NCBI RefSeq assembly: GCF_002277815.1
Contig: NZ_NKJI01000002.1
Span: 372,001 to 436,000, forward strand
Length of the DNA stretch: 64,000 bases
Source of the DNA: Pseudomonas sp. ERMR1:02
GTDB lineage: Bacteria; Pseudomonadota; Gammaproteobacteria; Pseudomonadales; Pseudomonadaceae
Reading direction: 5' to 3'
Part shown: positions 26,630 through 35,595 of the stretch, in pieces
How the letters are laid out: each line of letters starts with the position of its first letter
Numbering within the stretch: the first letter of the stretch is position 1
The notes under the pieces: generated by a model
The model's input: the letters and a program-made list of their open reading frames with translations, nothing else
Database searches by the model: none
Told to the model about the DNA's origin: nothing
Translations under genes and position numbers: made by a program

Positions 26630-27423
26630 ACGAGCATCGGCTGATCAATTTCCTGCTGCGCAGCTTTGTCGTGCTGGTGTTCATCTTCATCTTCATGCCC
26701 ATAGCCGGCAGCTTCGTGTTCTCGTTCAACATCGACCGTTTTCCTTCGTTGCCACTGGGCGGTTTCAGCCTGCACTGGTACGAGACGATCGCCGCCGACC
26801 CGGCGGTTTGGCAGGCCTTCAGGAACAGCCTCACGGTAGGCGTGGTGGTGTCGCTGGTCTCGACCCTGCTCGGGTTTACCGCGGCTTACACGGACTTCCG
26901 TTACCAGTTCTTCGGCAAGTCGATCTACATGGCGCTTGCGCTGCTGCCACCGACCATTCCGGTGGTGATCATGGGGCTGGCGATGCTGGCTTTCCTGTCG
27001 CGGGTCGGGCTTTCCGGTGAGATTTACGCCGTGATGATCAGCCACATCGTGATGTGTGCACCGTTCGCCATGGCAGTCATCCGGATGCGCCTGGCGCAGA
27101 TGGACCCGAACATCGAGGCAGCGGCCTGGAACCTGGGGGCCAATCAGTGGAAAGCCATGCGTTTTGTGATTCTGCCCTTCACGGCGCCGAGCATTTTCGC
27201 CGCGTTGTTCGTGACCATGGCCGTTTCCTTCGATGAGTTCGCGGTCGCCTGGTTCGTGTCTGGACTTAACGAGACCGTACCGGTGCGCATCCTCAACACC
27301 TTGCAAGGGCAGGTGAGCCCGACCATCAACGCGATCGGCACGATCGTCTTTATCACGACCATGACCCTGGTGATCCTCGCGCAGCTTCTGCTTATGCGGC
27401 GGCGCAAACCCGCGAGCGCCTGA
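26626..27423 (+). CDS. ABC transporter permease 2 (PotC/PotI-like)
   Basis: A 265-residue protein from ATG 26626, which overlaps the stop of permease 1 (ATGA). Six helices are predicted. The EAA loop reads DPNIEAAAWNLGANQWKAMR, and VSFDEFAVAWFVSGLNETVP follows, as in PotC-type permeases. It pairs with permease 1 to form the transmembrane channel. The next gene, the ATPase, follows after 39 bases. Confidence 0.92.
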   Translation: MNEHRLINFLLRSFVVLVFIFIFMPIAGSFVFSFNIDRFPSLPLGGFSLHWYETIAADPAVWQAFRNSLTVGVVVSLVSTLLGFTAAYTDFRYQFFGKSIYMALALLPPTIPVVIMGLAMLAFLSRVGLSGEIYAVMISHIVMCAPFAMAVIRMRLAQMDPNIEAAAWNLGANQWKAMRFVILPFTAPSIFAALFVTMAVSFDEFAVAWFVSGLNETVPVRILNTLQGQVSPTINAIGTIVFITTMTLVILAQLLLMRRRKPASA

Positions 27424-27462
27424 TACCACCCTGACAATTATCCGCACACGAAGGATTCAGCC

Positions 27463-28551
27463 ATGACCCAACCGCTGGTGGTATTCGACAACGTGGTTAA
27501 ACACTTCGGCAGCTACCAGGCTGTCGAGCGCATGAACCTGGAGATCTACAAAGGTGAGTTCGTCGCGATCATGGGGTCGAGCGGATGCGGCAAGACCACC
27601 ACGCTGCGCATGCTCGCGGGGCTGGACAAACCCAGCGAAGGGGAAATTCGTCTTAACGGTGAGCGCATCAATGACCTCTACTCCTGGGAACGGGAGACGC
27701 CGCTGGTCTGGCAAAACCTGGCACTGTTCCCGTTTCTCAACGTGCTGGAGAATGTCGAATTCGGTCTGCGCATGAGAGGGATGGCTAAGGCCGAACGACG
27801 CAAGAAGGCGCTTGAGTGGCTTGAGCGACTGGGATTGGAGGAGTTTGCCAGCCGCGATATCAGCCTGCTCTCCGGCGGCCAGCGCCAACGTGTGGCGCTG
27901 GCACGCTCGCTGGTCACCGAACCGCCGATCCTGTTGCTCGACGAGCCCCTGAGCGCGCTCGATGCGCATCTCAGCGTGCGCATGCAAGGCGTGTTGACCG
28001 GACTTCAGAAGGACCTGGGCATCACCTTTGTCTACGTCACCCACAGTCAATCCGAAGCGTTTGCCATGGCCGATCGTGTGGTGATCATGAGTCGGGGCCG
28101 GGTCGAGCAGATCGGCTCGCCCCAGGAGGTTTACTTGGAGCCTCACAACCGCTTCGTCGCCGAGTTCGTGGGTGGCAAGAATATCCTTGGCGGCACTGTC
28201 GTCGGTTTCGAAGATAGCGCACTGGTGCGCCTCGATTCCGAGCACGGTGGATTCCTGGCGCGGTTGCCGGAGGGTAAGACGGTTGTGCCTGCCGAGCGAG
28301 TGACGGTCTGCGTCAGCGCCGAGCATATTGACCTGACCGCGCAACCCATGCGACGCAACCGGTTGAGCTGTACTGTCGTCGGTGAAGAGTTCATCGGTTC
28401 GATGGTTAACATTTATCTCGAAGCCAGCGGTGGGCTCGAACTGCAAGTGCAGAAGCTGCAAGCCGATTACAACAGGATGGGCTTGCGCTGCGGGCAAAAA
28501 ATCTTCGCCGAGTGGGACGCAGCGCATGCGTTGATTTTGCGCGGGGACTGA
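27463..28551 (+). CDS. ABC transporter ATPase (PotA/PotG-like)
   Basis: A 362-residue protein with the full nucleotide-binding set: Walker A MGSSGCGKTTTLRML near residue 35, the Q-loop region VWQNLALFPF, the signature LSGGQRQRVALARSL, Walker B ILLLDEPLSALDAH, and the switch histidine in VYVTHSQSEAF. The C-terminal ~110 residues form a TOBE domain. It energises the importer at 24558-27423. The operon ends here, and the next gene is 180 bases away and unrelated. Confidence 0.94.
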   Translation: MTQPLVVFDNVVKHFGSYQAVERMNLEIYKGEFVAIMGSSGCGKTTTLRMLAGLDKPSEGEIRLNGERINDLYSWERETPLVWQNLALFPFLNVLENVEFGLRMRGMAKAERRKKALEWLERLGLEEFASRDISLLSGGQRQRVALARSLVTEPPILLLDEPLSALDAHLSVRMQGVLTGLQKDLGITFVYVTHSQSEAFAMADRVVIMSRGRVEQIGSPQEVYLEPHNRFVAEFVGGKNILGGTVVGFEDSALVRLDSEHGGFLARLPEGKTVVPAERVTVCVSAEHIDLTAQPMRRNRLSCTVVGEEFIGSMVNIYLEASGGLELQVQKLQADYNRMGLRCGQKIFAEWDAAHALILRGD

Positions 28552-28731
28552 CTTTGTTGTGAGAGGTCGGTAATCGGAAGGGGGAGAGCTATGGGATGAA
28601 TTCAAGCGGTTGCGCTGGCAGTGATGCACCCCCCTTTTTTTGAGCATCCATCACGGAAGCAAATCGGTAATATTTTGAAACATAAGCACAGGGGTGGGGG
28701 TCGATAGATTACAGCCCTTTAAGTATTCCCT

Positions 28732-29916
28732 ATGAAACCTCCTCAACCCCGCGCACGCCTAGAGTCGCTCTCTCAACTCAAAAATCTCAAGATGGCGAGA
28801 TCCGCGTACGCTTATGTTCGGGGCAGCACAGTTCAGTTTTACGAGTGGTTACACAGCCAATCAGGAAGGCGTCTTCCAAGCGGGCCCGCCGTTTGGATTT
28901 GCGGCGACTGTCATGCGGGAAACCTTGGGCCCACAGGCGATTTAAAGGGCCGAATCGACATACACATTCGAGATCTTGATCAGACCGTTATAGGTAATCC
29001 GGTGCATGACTTGGTCAGGCTGGCTCTATCATTAGCGACCGCAGCCAGAGGGTCGGATCTGCCAGGCGTTACGACGGCGCGGATACTTCAAGAAATGATG
29101 CGGGGCTATGAAAAAGCATTTGAAGACGACGTTGATCAAGAGCCGCCCCGGCCTGCCCAAGTCAAAGCCAGTATGCGAAGCGCAGTGCAGCGCACATGGA
29201 AAAACCTGGCGCGCGAGCGCATCGAGAACACTAAGCCCACCATCCCTCTTGGAAAGCATTTCTGGTCGCTCTCTCGGCCAGAGCGTGGCGCTCTGAAGAT
29301 GCTTTGCTCCAAGCCTGAAATCCATACGCTGGTGACGTCACTCAAAGGCAGGTCTACGGATGCCCACGTCGAAATGCTGGACTCAGCCTACTGGGTTAAA
29401 GGCTGCAGCTCGCTTGGGTTGAAACGTTACGCGGTGCTTTTGGGTGTGGGTGATGGCGATGATCAGGAATATTGCCTGCTCGATATAAAGGAAGCCGTCG
29501 CGGCTGCCGCACCGCGTGCAGCGAGGGCGTCCATGCCTCGTGAAAACGGTAAGCGGGTAGTTGAAGGCGCACGGTATCTCTCACCAGCTCTAGGAAACCG
29601 TATGATCGCAGCGCGGATACTCGACCACGGTTTCTTTATTCGTGAACTGCTTCCTCAAGACATGAAACTTGAGCTGGATCAGCTCAGCCAGCCTGATGCA
29701 TTGCTTGCAGCCGAGTATCTGGCCAGGGTCGTAGGGCTTGCACACGCAAGGCAGATGGACGGAGCGACACGAGCTGCCTGGATCAGCGATTTAGAGGCCT
29801 GCCGATCAAAAACACTGGATGCACCTTCCTGGCTTTGGTCGAGTGTCGTTCAGTTAGTAGCTAGCCATGAAAAAGGGTATCTGGAGCACTGTCGTCGGTA
29901 TGCGCTGCAGCATTAA
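28732..29916 (+). CDS. DUF2252 family protein
   Basis: A 394-residue soluble protein of the DUF2252 family, whose function is not established. Recognisable parts are [20 protein letters not shown] near residue 21, [16 protein letters not shown] near residue 55, then [20 protein letters not shown], and a later [16 protein letters not shown]. The GD.H..N and D.D segments resemble the aminoglycoside phosphotransferase/kinase-like catalytic loop, so a kinase-like fold is plausible but is inference. No signal peptide or membrane segment is seen. It stands alone after the ABC operon, and its 3' end overlaps a dehydrogenase remnant on the other strand. Confidence 0.8.
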   Translation: MKPPQPRARLESLSQLKNLKMARSAYAYVRGSTVQFYEWLHSQSGRRLPSGPAVWICGDCHAGNLGPTGDLKGRIDIHIRDLDQTVIGNPVHDLVRLALSLATAARGSDLPGVTTARILQEMMRGYEKAFEDDVDQEPPRPAQVKASMRSAVQRTWKNLARERIENTKPTIPLGKHFWSLSRPERGALKMLCSKPEIHTLVTSLKGRSTDAHVEMLDSAYWVKGCSSLGLKRYAVLLGVGDGDDQEYCLLDIKEAVAAAAPRAARASMPRENGKRVVEGARYLSPALGNRMIAARILDHGFFIRELLPQDMKLELDQLSQPDALLAAEYLARVVGLAHARQMDGATRAAWISDLEACRSKTLDAPSWLWSSVVQLVASHEKGYLEHCRRYALQH

Positions 29917-30073
29917 CGGGCGGTGTGTTATTGGGTATAGCTATTTTGTGATCGCCCGGCGTCAGAATGACTTTCCTGCAATCCTCTTCCTTCTTGTTGA
30001 ATATCTTGTAGCCCTCGGCGGCCTGTTCCAACCCCAGGCGATGGCTGATGATGACCTTTATTGGCACTGACTT
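29861..30073 (-). pseudogene. C-terminal remnant of a zinc-dependent alcohol/formaldehyde-type dehydrogenase
   Basis: On the minus strand the reading [20 protein letters not shown], then [17 protein letters not shown] matches the end of medium-chain zinc dehydrogenases. Nothing upstream of residue ~30 of this frame fits the family, so only about 40 native residues survive, followed by an unrelated tail to the stop at 29861. It overlaps the end of the DUF2252 gene. Confidence 0.7.
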
Positions 30074-30146
30074 CCTTTGAACGTTTAGAAGTCGGCACGC
30101 CTCCAAGTAGGTACGAGCTGGATTGCTCGTGTGAGTGACCTCACTC

Positions 30147-30174
30147 GCCCGCAAGGAGTGCGGGCTCTTTTTTT
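30147..30174 (+). terminator. Rho-independent terminator
   Basis: GCCCGCA and TGCGGGC form the stem around AGGAG, followed by TCTTTTTTT. It faces the plus strand and may end transcription from the DUF2252 gene, 230 bases upstream. Confidence 0.75.
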
Positions 30175-30250
30175 GACAAAGAAAGGCCCGGCATGAACCC
30201 CTTTCGTTCGGTGCCTCGAGGGGGCAAGAAGATCAAAAGCAGAAGCAAAA

Positions 30251-30443
30251 CGAGGCGGCCTGACAGCCGAACTGATTAAGGGCCTTGTATGCAATTCCAA
30301 TGTGCGAGCCTGCTTGCGACAAACGTCTGGACAACGCGATCATTCAGACAGGGCGCGTTGTCGTTGACGTCCATCGCGAGCAAGCTTTGCTCCTACAGGA
30401 GTTCGCGTTTACTTGAGGTCAGGTCGGCTGTCAGGCCGCCTCG
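30251..30443. repeat. 20-bp perfect inverted repeat flanking a REP pair
   Basis: CGAGGCGGCCTGACAGCCGA at 30251-30270 is exactly repeated in inverse at 30424-30443. Between them lie two REP-like cores (about 30301-30320 and 30373-30400). There is no coding sequence. The rest of 30075-30561 holds only the terminator at 30147 and this element. It could be a composite non-autonomous repeat. Confidence 0.75.
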
Positions 30444-30561
30444 CATGGCTTTTGCGGTGTACGCCCACTCGGAAGGCTTCGCTCCGACGCAGTGGCTCGC
30501 GTTTACGGATGCCGACTCTGGGCGTTTCACTGCATCGGCACCCAAAGGCTCCAGGTGAACC

Positions 30562-31977
30562 TCAGCTGTACTGACTTGTCGATCCAGCAGCGGGTTTGGG
30601 CTTCCAGGTGTGGGTCAGCTGATAGGCAATTGCCAACCATATGAACCACCCCGGCATGACCATTAAGGCAATACGGGTGTCAGGTCTTAATGCCAGCAAA
30701 CAGAGAACAAAGCCCAGGAACGCCAAAGAGAACCAGGCCATCGGCACGCCGCCAGGCATCTTGTAGGTCGATTGCGCATGCAGGTCGGGCCGGCTTCTGC
30801 GATAGGCAATATACGACGCGAGGATGGTCGACCAAGTGAAAATCACCAGGATCGCCGACACGGTAGAGACGATGGTGAACGCTGTCATGACTTGCGGAAC
30901 GATGAACAGCAACAGTACTCCCACCAGCATCAAGAGTGTGGTGAACGCCAGGCTCAGCAGAGGCACGCTATTGCCCGACAAACGCCGAAAAATCCCTGGA
31001 GCATTGTCGTGACTGGCCAGCCCAAACAGCATGCGGCTGGATGAAAATACGCCACTGTTGGCCGATGAGGCGGCAGACGTCAGCACCACAAAGTTGACGA
31101 TACCTGCTGCTGCGGGAAACCCTGCAACCAGAAACAGTTCGACGAAGGGGCTCTTGTTGGGCGAAACCTGTTGCCAGGAAGTCACTGCAATAATGCAGAC
31201 CAGTGCCAGCACATAAAACAGGATGATTCTCAGAGGAATCGAGTTGATGGCTTTAGGCAGGGTCTTTTCGGGGGAGCGGGTTTCGGCGGCTGCAGTGCCG
31301 ATCAGCTCGGTGCCGGCAAAGGAAAAGATTGCCATCTGGAAACCGGCAAAGAAACCGAACAGGCCGTTGGGGAAGGCTGCCTGTTTATCCAGCAGGTGGT
31401 TCAGGGATGCAGTAACGCCATTGGGTGAGACGAAGGAGCTGGCAATCATCACCATGCTGACGCCAATCAAGGTGAGGACGGCAATGATCTTGATGATCGC
31501 GAACCAGAACTCCACTTCACCGAAAAGCCTGACCGTCAGCACGTTTAAGGCGAACAGCGTCATTAACATACCGATGGCCGGGATCCAGGCGGGTACATCG
31601 GGGAACCAGTATTGAAAGAAGCCGCCGACCACCACGGCATCGCCCACCACCGCGACGCTCCAGCTCAGCCAGTACGACCAGCCGAGGAAGAATGCCGCTC
31701 GCGGGCCGAGGTAGGCACCAGCAAAATCCGCGAAGGTTTTGAAGTTCAAGTTGGAGAGCAATAGTTCGCCCATGGCGCGCATGACGAAGTAGACGAACAG
31801 ACCGATGATCATGTAGATGAGGATGATCGACGTGCCGGAGAGGGCGATGATCTTCCCGGAGCCCATGAACAGACCGGTACCGATGGCTCCTCCCATGGCC
31901 ATTAACTGAATGTGACGATTGCTGAGCGTACGCTGCAGCGCGGGCTGTTCAACCCGCTCGGACGGAGTCGATTTCAT
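30562..31977 (-). CDS. APC-family amino-acid permease (CycA/ProY-like)
   Basis: A 471-residue, 12-helix protein. It has the amino-acid permease opening IQLMAMGGAIGTGLFMGSGK, then FVMRAMGELLLSNLNFKTFA, and SFAGTELIGTAAAETRSPEK around the centre. This style is that of the D-alanine/D-serine/glycine (CycA) and proline-type carriers. It is the last gene of a minus-strand set with ornithine cyclodeaminase and the deacetylase, 174 bases downstream of ocd. It may import or export an amino acid such as ornithine, proline or an acetylated relative. The substrate is not readable. Confidence 0.88.
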   Translation of the reverse strand: MKSTPSERVEQPALQRTLSNRHIQLMAMGGAIGTGLFMGSGKIIALSGTSIILIYMIIGLFVYFVMRAMGELLLSNLNFKTFADFAGAYLGPRAAFFLGWSYWLSWSVAVVGDAVVVGGFFQYWFPDVPAWIPAIGMLMTLFALNVLTVRLFGEVEFWFAIIKIIAVLTLIGVSMVMIASSFVSPNGVTASLNHLLDKQAAFPNGLFGFFAGFQMAIFSFAGTELIGTAAAETRSPEKTLPKAINSIPLRIILFYVLALVCIIAVTSWQQVSPNKSPFVELFLVAGFPAAAGIVNFVVLTSAASSANSGVFSSSRMLFGLASHDNAPGIFRRLSGNSVPLLSLAFTTLLMLVGVLLLFIVPQVMTAFTIVSTVSAILVIFTWSTILASYIAYRRSRPDLHAQSTYKMPGGVPMAWFSLAFLGFVLCLLALRPDTRIALMVMPGWFIWLAIAYQLTHTWKPKPAAGSTSQYS

Positions 31978-32151
31978 TACAAAACCTCTTGATTTTATGT
32001 TTTTGAGTTTTGGCAGGAAAGTGGCTGTCTAGCGTTCTTGTTAGAGATGCAACGGCTACTGACGGTGTTGGTTTGCGGGTGGCAGGGTTTCGCGTTCACT
32101 ACAGGGTGAGTGGCCCCTTGCCACTTTGCTCAGGGGCATCACCTATGGCTA

Positions 32152-33207
32152 TCAGCTGGCCGTGCGCAGGCGCGAGGGGACGATTGCTGGCTGCTGATCA
32201 AGCAGTTGGTAGAGATTTTTTATGTTGGCTGGCACAGGCACCAGATGGATGCGCTCACCGATGGCATGCTCACGCGCCAGGTCGTGCACGTAGCGCAGTG
32301 ACGAAAAGTCTTCGAGGGCAAAACCCACCGAATCGAACACGGTGACCTGTGCATCGTTCTCGCGCCCCGGTACTTCGCCCAGAACAATCCGGAAGAACTC
32401 GACGACGGGAAAGTCGGGCTCCAGTTGTTGAATATCGCCTTCAATCCGGGTTTGAGGTTCAAACTCAACGATGACCCGGGCATGGCGCAGGATCTCGGCG
32501 TGCAGTTCGGTTTTCCCCGGGCAGTCACCGCCGACGGCATTGATATGCATGCCGGGCTCGATCATCTCGGGCGTCAGAATCGTTGCATAGGCCTTGTCTG
32601 CGGTGACTGTGGTGACGATGTGCGCGCCCTTGACCGCTTCCCGTACCGAGTTGGCCAGAGTCACCTCAATATCCGGGAATGCGGCTAGGTTGTGCTTCAA
32701 CTTAAGTGAAGCGTCGCGATCGATATCGAAAATGCGTATTTGCTTGATGGACAGCATTTCGTGGAAGGCGAGGGCCTGAAATTCGCTCTGGGCGCCGTTG
32801 CCGATGATCGCCATGATGCTTGCACCAGGACGCGCCAGGGACTGCGCGACCAGGGCGGAGGTCGCGGCAGTGCGCACGGCTGTGGTCAGCGTCAGTTCGC
32901 TGAGCAAGGTTGGATAGCCACTGTGGACATCGGCCAGGACACCGAAGGCCATGACTGTCAGCAGGTCCCTTTGACCGTTGTCCGGGTGACCATTCACGTA
33001 TTTGAACGAGTACTGTTGGCCGTCGTCGGTCGGCATCAACTCGATCACACCGTCGGCCGAATGATTGGCGGTGCGCGGCGACTTATCAAACTGCGCCCAG
33101 CGTGAATAGTCAGCTTCGATGTAAGCCGCCATTTCGCGGATTGCGCGGCGGATTCCCACCTTGGCGAACAGGCGTGCGGCATGATCGACATCGATAAAAA
33201 GAGTCAT
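32152..33207 (-). CDS. ocd: Ornithine cyclodeaminase
   Basis: A 351-residue protein matching the full length of P. putida ornithine cyclodeaminase. Shared segments include ADGVIELMP, FKYVNGHPDNGQRDLLTVMA, SGYPTLLSELTLTTAVRTAA, the Rossmann motif IIGNGAQSEFQALAFH, and VTVFDSVGFALEDFSSLRYV with the catalytic aspartate. The enzyme converts L-ornithine to L-proline and ammonia with bound NAD. Some members act on lysine or reduce cyclic imines instead, but the VFDSVGFALED stretch favours a true cyclodeaminase. It is 50 bases downstream of the deacetylase gene, so the two are co-transcribed. Confidence 0.92.
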   Translation of the reverse strand: MTLFIDVDHAARLFAKVGIRRAIREMAAYIEADYSRWAQFDKSPRTANHSADGVIELMPTDDGQQYSFKYVNGHPDNGQRDLLTVMAFGVLADVHSGYPTLLSELTLTTAVRTAATSALVAQSLARPGASIMAIIGNGAQSEFQALAFHEMLSIKQIRIFDIDRDASLKLKHNLAAFPDIEVTLANSVREAVKGAHIVTTVTADKAYATILTPEMIEPGMHINAVGGDCPGKTELHAEILRHARVIVEFEPQTRIEGDIQQLEPDFPVVEFFRIVLGEVPGRENDAQVTVFDSVGFALEDFSSLRYVHDLAREHAIGERIHLVPVPANIKNLYQLLDQQPAIVPSRLRTAS

Positions 33208-33257
33208 TTTTTTATTCTCCGATTCAATAAGTGAAACGCTGCGATTCAGGGGACGAC

Positions 33258-34301
33258 TCAGGCGCGTTTGCTCTCGTAACCATGCAGTACGTTGACCGCA
33301 TTGATCCCGATTTCATCGACCATGTAGCCGCCTTCCATTACGAACAGGGAGGGGCAGCCCACACCTGCTATCAGCTCGCCGATGCCGATGAAGTCTTCGC
33401 TTTCCAGCAGGAAGTGGCTGATGGGATCGTCCTTGAACGTGTCGACGCCCAGTGAAATAACCAGAACTTCAGGGGCAAATTGCTGGAGTTTCTTGCAGGC
33501 GTGGAGCAGGGCGTTGCGGTAGCTTTCCCAGGTGGTGTTCTTCGGCAACGGGTAGTTCAGGTTGTAACCTTCGCCGTGGCCGGCGCCGACTTCGTGGCTG
33601 TAACCTGAGTAGTACGGATAGGACACCGCCGGTTCGCCGTGCAGCGAGACAAACATGACGTCACTGCGCCCGTAGAAAATGTTCTGGGTACCGTTGCCGT
33701 GATGAAAGTCGACGTCCAGTACGGCGACACGTTTGGCGCCTTGGGTAATGGCCTGCTGTGCGGCAATGGCGGCGTTGTTCAGATAGCAGTAGCCGCCCAT
33801 GTATTCGCGCGCTGCGTGATGGCCGGGCGGGCGGCACAGGGCAAAGGCACTGTCGTGGCCTTCATCGATCAACGCCAGTCCGGTCAGCGCGATATCGGCG
33901 CTGGTTTTTACTGCTTGCCATGTGGTGGCGGTAATGGGGGAGCCGGCGTCCATGGCGTAGAAACCCAGCTTGCCGTCGATGAAAGCCGGCACTTGCTCGT
34001 TGGCCAGGTCGCGCACCGGCCATACCAGCGGCAAGGCATCGTGGGTACGTCCGGTTGCGCACCATTCAGACCAGGCGGATTCCAGAAAGGTTATGTAGCG
34101 CTCGCTGTGCGCGTTGACATAGCACGACCGGTCAAATGCTCGTGGTTCTATGATCTGACCAAGCCCTACCTGCTTGACCCGATGATGGACGGTATCGGCC
34201 CGACTGGGCTGTTCGAAGGACGGCTTGAGCACGCCGTCTTTCAATTCGGTGCCGTGGTGCAAACGGTGGGAATCACTGAAAACTGTAAACATTGTGCGCA
34301 T
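33258..34301 (-). CDS. Acetylpolyamine amidohydrolase / histone deacetylase-family enzyme
   Basis: A 347-residue class II histone-deacetylase-fold protein. Catalytic parts are ALCRPPGHHAAREYMGGYCY (tandem histidines), VLDVDFHHGNGTQNIFY (zinc Asp and His), SLGVDTFKDDP (second zinc Asp), and MEGGYMVDEIG. The N-terminal insertion of about 80 residues is as in bacterial acetylpolyamine amidohydrolases, where it narrows the active-site tunnel for small cationic substrates. It would deacetylate an N-acetylated amine or diamino acid. Its operon partner ocd suggests a product that can become ornithine. The divergent Lrp gene begins 110 bases away. Confidence 0.9.
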   Translation of the reverse strand: MRTMFTVFSDSHRLHHGTELKDGVLKPSFEQPSRADTVHHRVKQVGLGQIIEPRAFDRSCYVNAHSERYITFLESAWSEWCATGRTHDALPLVWPVRDLANEQVPAFIDGKLGFYAMDAGSPITATTWQAVKTSADIALTGLALIDEGHDSAFALCRPPGHHAAREYMGGYCYLNNAAIAAQQAITQGAKRVAVLDVDFHHGNGTQNIFYGRSDVMFVSLHGEPAVSYPYYSGYSHEVGAGHGEGYNLNYPLPKNTTWESYRNALLHACKKLQQFAPEVLVISLGVDTFKDDPISHFLLESEDFIGIGELIAGVGCPSLFVMEGGYMVDEIGINAVNVLHGYESKRA

Positions 34302-34411
34302 CCGTTGATGTGAACCAGTGCAAATATTTTGTTCTGGTACGGATGCGATTTCTTTGCTTTGTTTTCGTGGTTTGGTAGATATTACGGGATGTTTTACTCA
34401 GGAATAGCGTA

Positions 34412-34912
34412 ATGCAGAAAAAAACATCCAAACGCATCAGTCTCGACGACACCGACCTGGCGATTCTCGCGTTGCTGCAGGAAGATGCGAGTATCTCCAA
34501 CGCCGAGCTCAGTGAGCGCCTGTCGTTAAGCCTTACGCCTTGCTGGCGGCGGCGTAAGAGAATGGAGGAGGCGGGCGTGATCAAGGGCTATCAGGCAAAT
34601 CTTGATCGACGAATGCTGGGGCTGGACATCATGGCGTTCGTGCACATCCGTTTTTCCACCCACGCCGATCACGCTCCCGACGCCTTCGAGGCGGTGATTG
34701 CGCAATTGCCCGAAGTGTTGTCCTGTCACAAGATCACCGGGGATGCCGATTACGTTCTGCAAGTGTTGGCAGAGGATCTTGATAGCTACAGTGACTTTAT
34801 CGAGCAGGTGCTCAGGCGTCAGGTGGGGATTGCCTCCATTCAGTCCAGTCTGGCTTTACGCGAGGTCAAGACCAGTAGCCGTATTGCGATACCCAAATCG
34901 AGCAAGGACTGA
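34412..34912 (+). CDS. Lrp/AsnC-family transcriptional regulator
   Basis: A 166-residue protein. The N-terminal winged helix (LDDTDLAILALLQEDASISN, then SERLSLSLTPCWRRRKRME) is followed by the RAM ligand domain (VHIRFSTHADHAPDAFEAVI, then LPEVLSCHKITGDADYVLQV). Lrp-type proteins sense amino acids and bind DNA as octamers. It is divergent from the deacetylase/ocd/permease set, which it probably controls in response to ornithine, lysine or another amino acid. The 110-base AT-rich space between them must hold both promoters. Confidence 0.9.
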   Translation: MQKKTSKRISLDDTDLAILALLQEDASISNAELSERLSLSLTPCWRRRKRMEEAGVIKGYQANLDRRMLGLDIMAFVHIRFSTHADHAPDAFEAVIAQLPEVLSCHKITGDADYVLQVLAEDLDSYSDFIEQVLRRQVGIASIQSSLALREVKTSSRIAIPKSSKD

Positions 34913-35268
34913 ATGGGCAGGGGTTGGATCACCCGTGTAGGAGCCGGCTTGCTGGCGAGAGCGGTCTTCCAGTCAACAGGTATGTTGTATGTGATGCCGC
35001 CTTCGCCAGCAAGCCGGCTCCTAAAGTTGTTTAGCGAGCACATCTTTGCAGCTGCCGCCCGGGCAGCAGCGGTCAGTTTAATGGCAGTACGGTTGCCATA
35101 GTGGCTGAGGTGAAGGCTCGTGACGAATGTAAGGGTGGGGGAATAAGTAACTCGATGCACGACTCATATACGAGGCATATTTAGCAGATAAGCCTCATAT
35201 ATAGGTCATTGTCGGCGTTTCGACTACACTGTGACTATCTCTCTTGCTAACCATGAAAGGGCGGGGCC
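34913..35268. other. Intergenic region with a REP pair and a HipB-type dyad
   Basis: A REP inverted pair lies at 34935-35026 (GTGTAGGAGCCGGCTTGCTG and its inverse). At 35166-35176 and 35192-35202 ATATACGAGGC and GCCTCATATAT are inverted repeats matching at 10 of 11 positions. This is a candidate operator for autoregulation by HipB. No gene is seen. Confidence 0.6.
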
Positions 35269-35595
35269 ATGGCTAACCGGACATATTCACCTATGACGTT
35301 GAGCGCGCTGCAAATTTTCAGCCAGCTCATTCAGATCAAGCGTAAAGAACGGGGGCTGACTCAGCAGGCTTTGGCTGAACGAGTAGGTGTTTCCCGTAGC
35401 TTGGTGCAGCGTGTCGAATCCGCAGACCCACGATGCGAGATCGGAGTCGTATTCGAGATGGCATCGCTTCTGGGAATCCAATTATTCCAGGCCTCAGATA
35501 GCCATTCGACTTTGCTTGCGAGCCTGCAAGACAAGCTGGCGCTACTCCCAGCGCATATCCTGGTACCTAAACAAGAGGTGAGCAATGACTTCTGA
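35269..35595 (+). CDS. hipB: HipB-type antitoxin, XRE family
   Basis: A 108-residue protein with a helix-turn-helix at about residues 18-72 (LIQIKRKERGLTQQALAERV then GVSRSLVQRVESADP). The tail LVPKQEVSNDF is short and flexible. HipB proteins bind operators upstream of their own genes and sequester the HipA kinase. Its stop lies beyond the hipA start at 35585, an 11-base overlap typical of toxin-antitoxin pairs. A dyad upstream at 35166-35202 is the likely operator. Confidence 0.9.
   Translation: MANRTYSPMTLSALQIFSQLIQIKRKERGLTQQALAERVGVSRSLVQRVESADPRCEIGVVFEMASLLGIQLFQASDSHSTLLASLQDKLALLPAHILVPKQEVSNDF

Noticed and set aside
27457..28647. Minus-strand open frame of 396 codons opposite the ABC ATPase
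   Set aside because: All ABC motifs are on the plus strand. This frame is a coding shadow.
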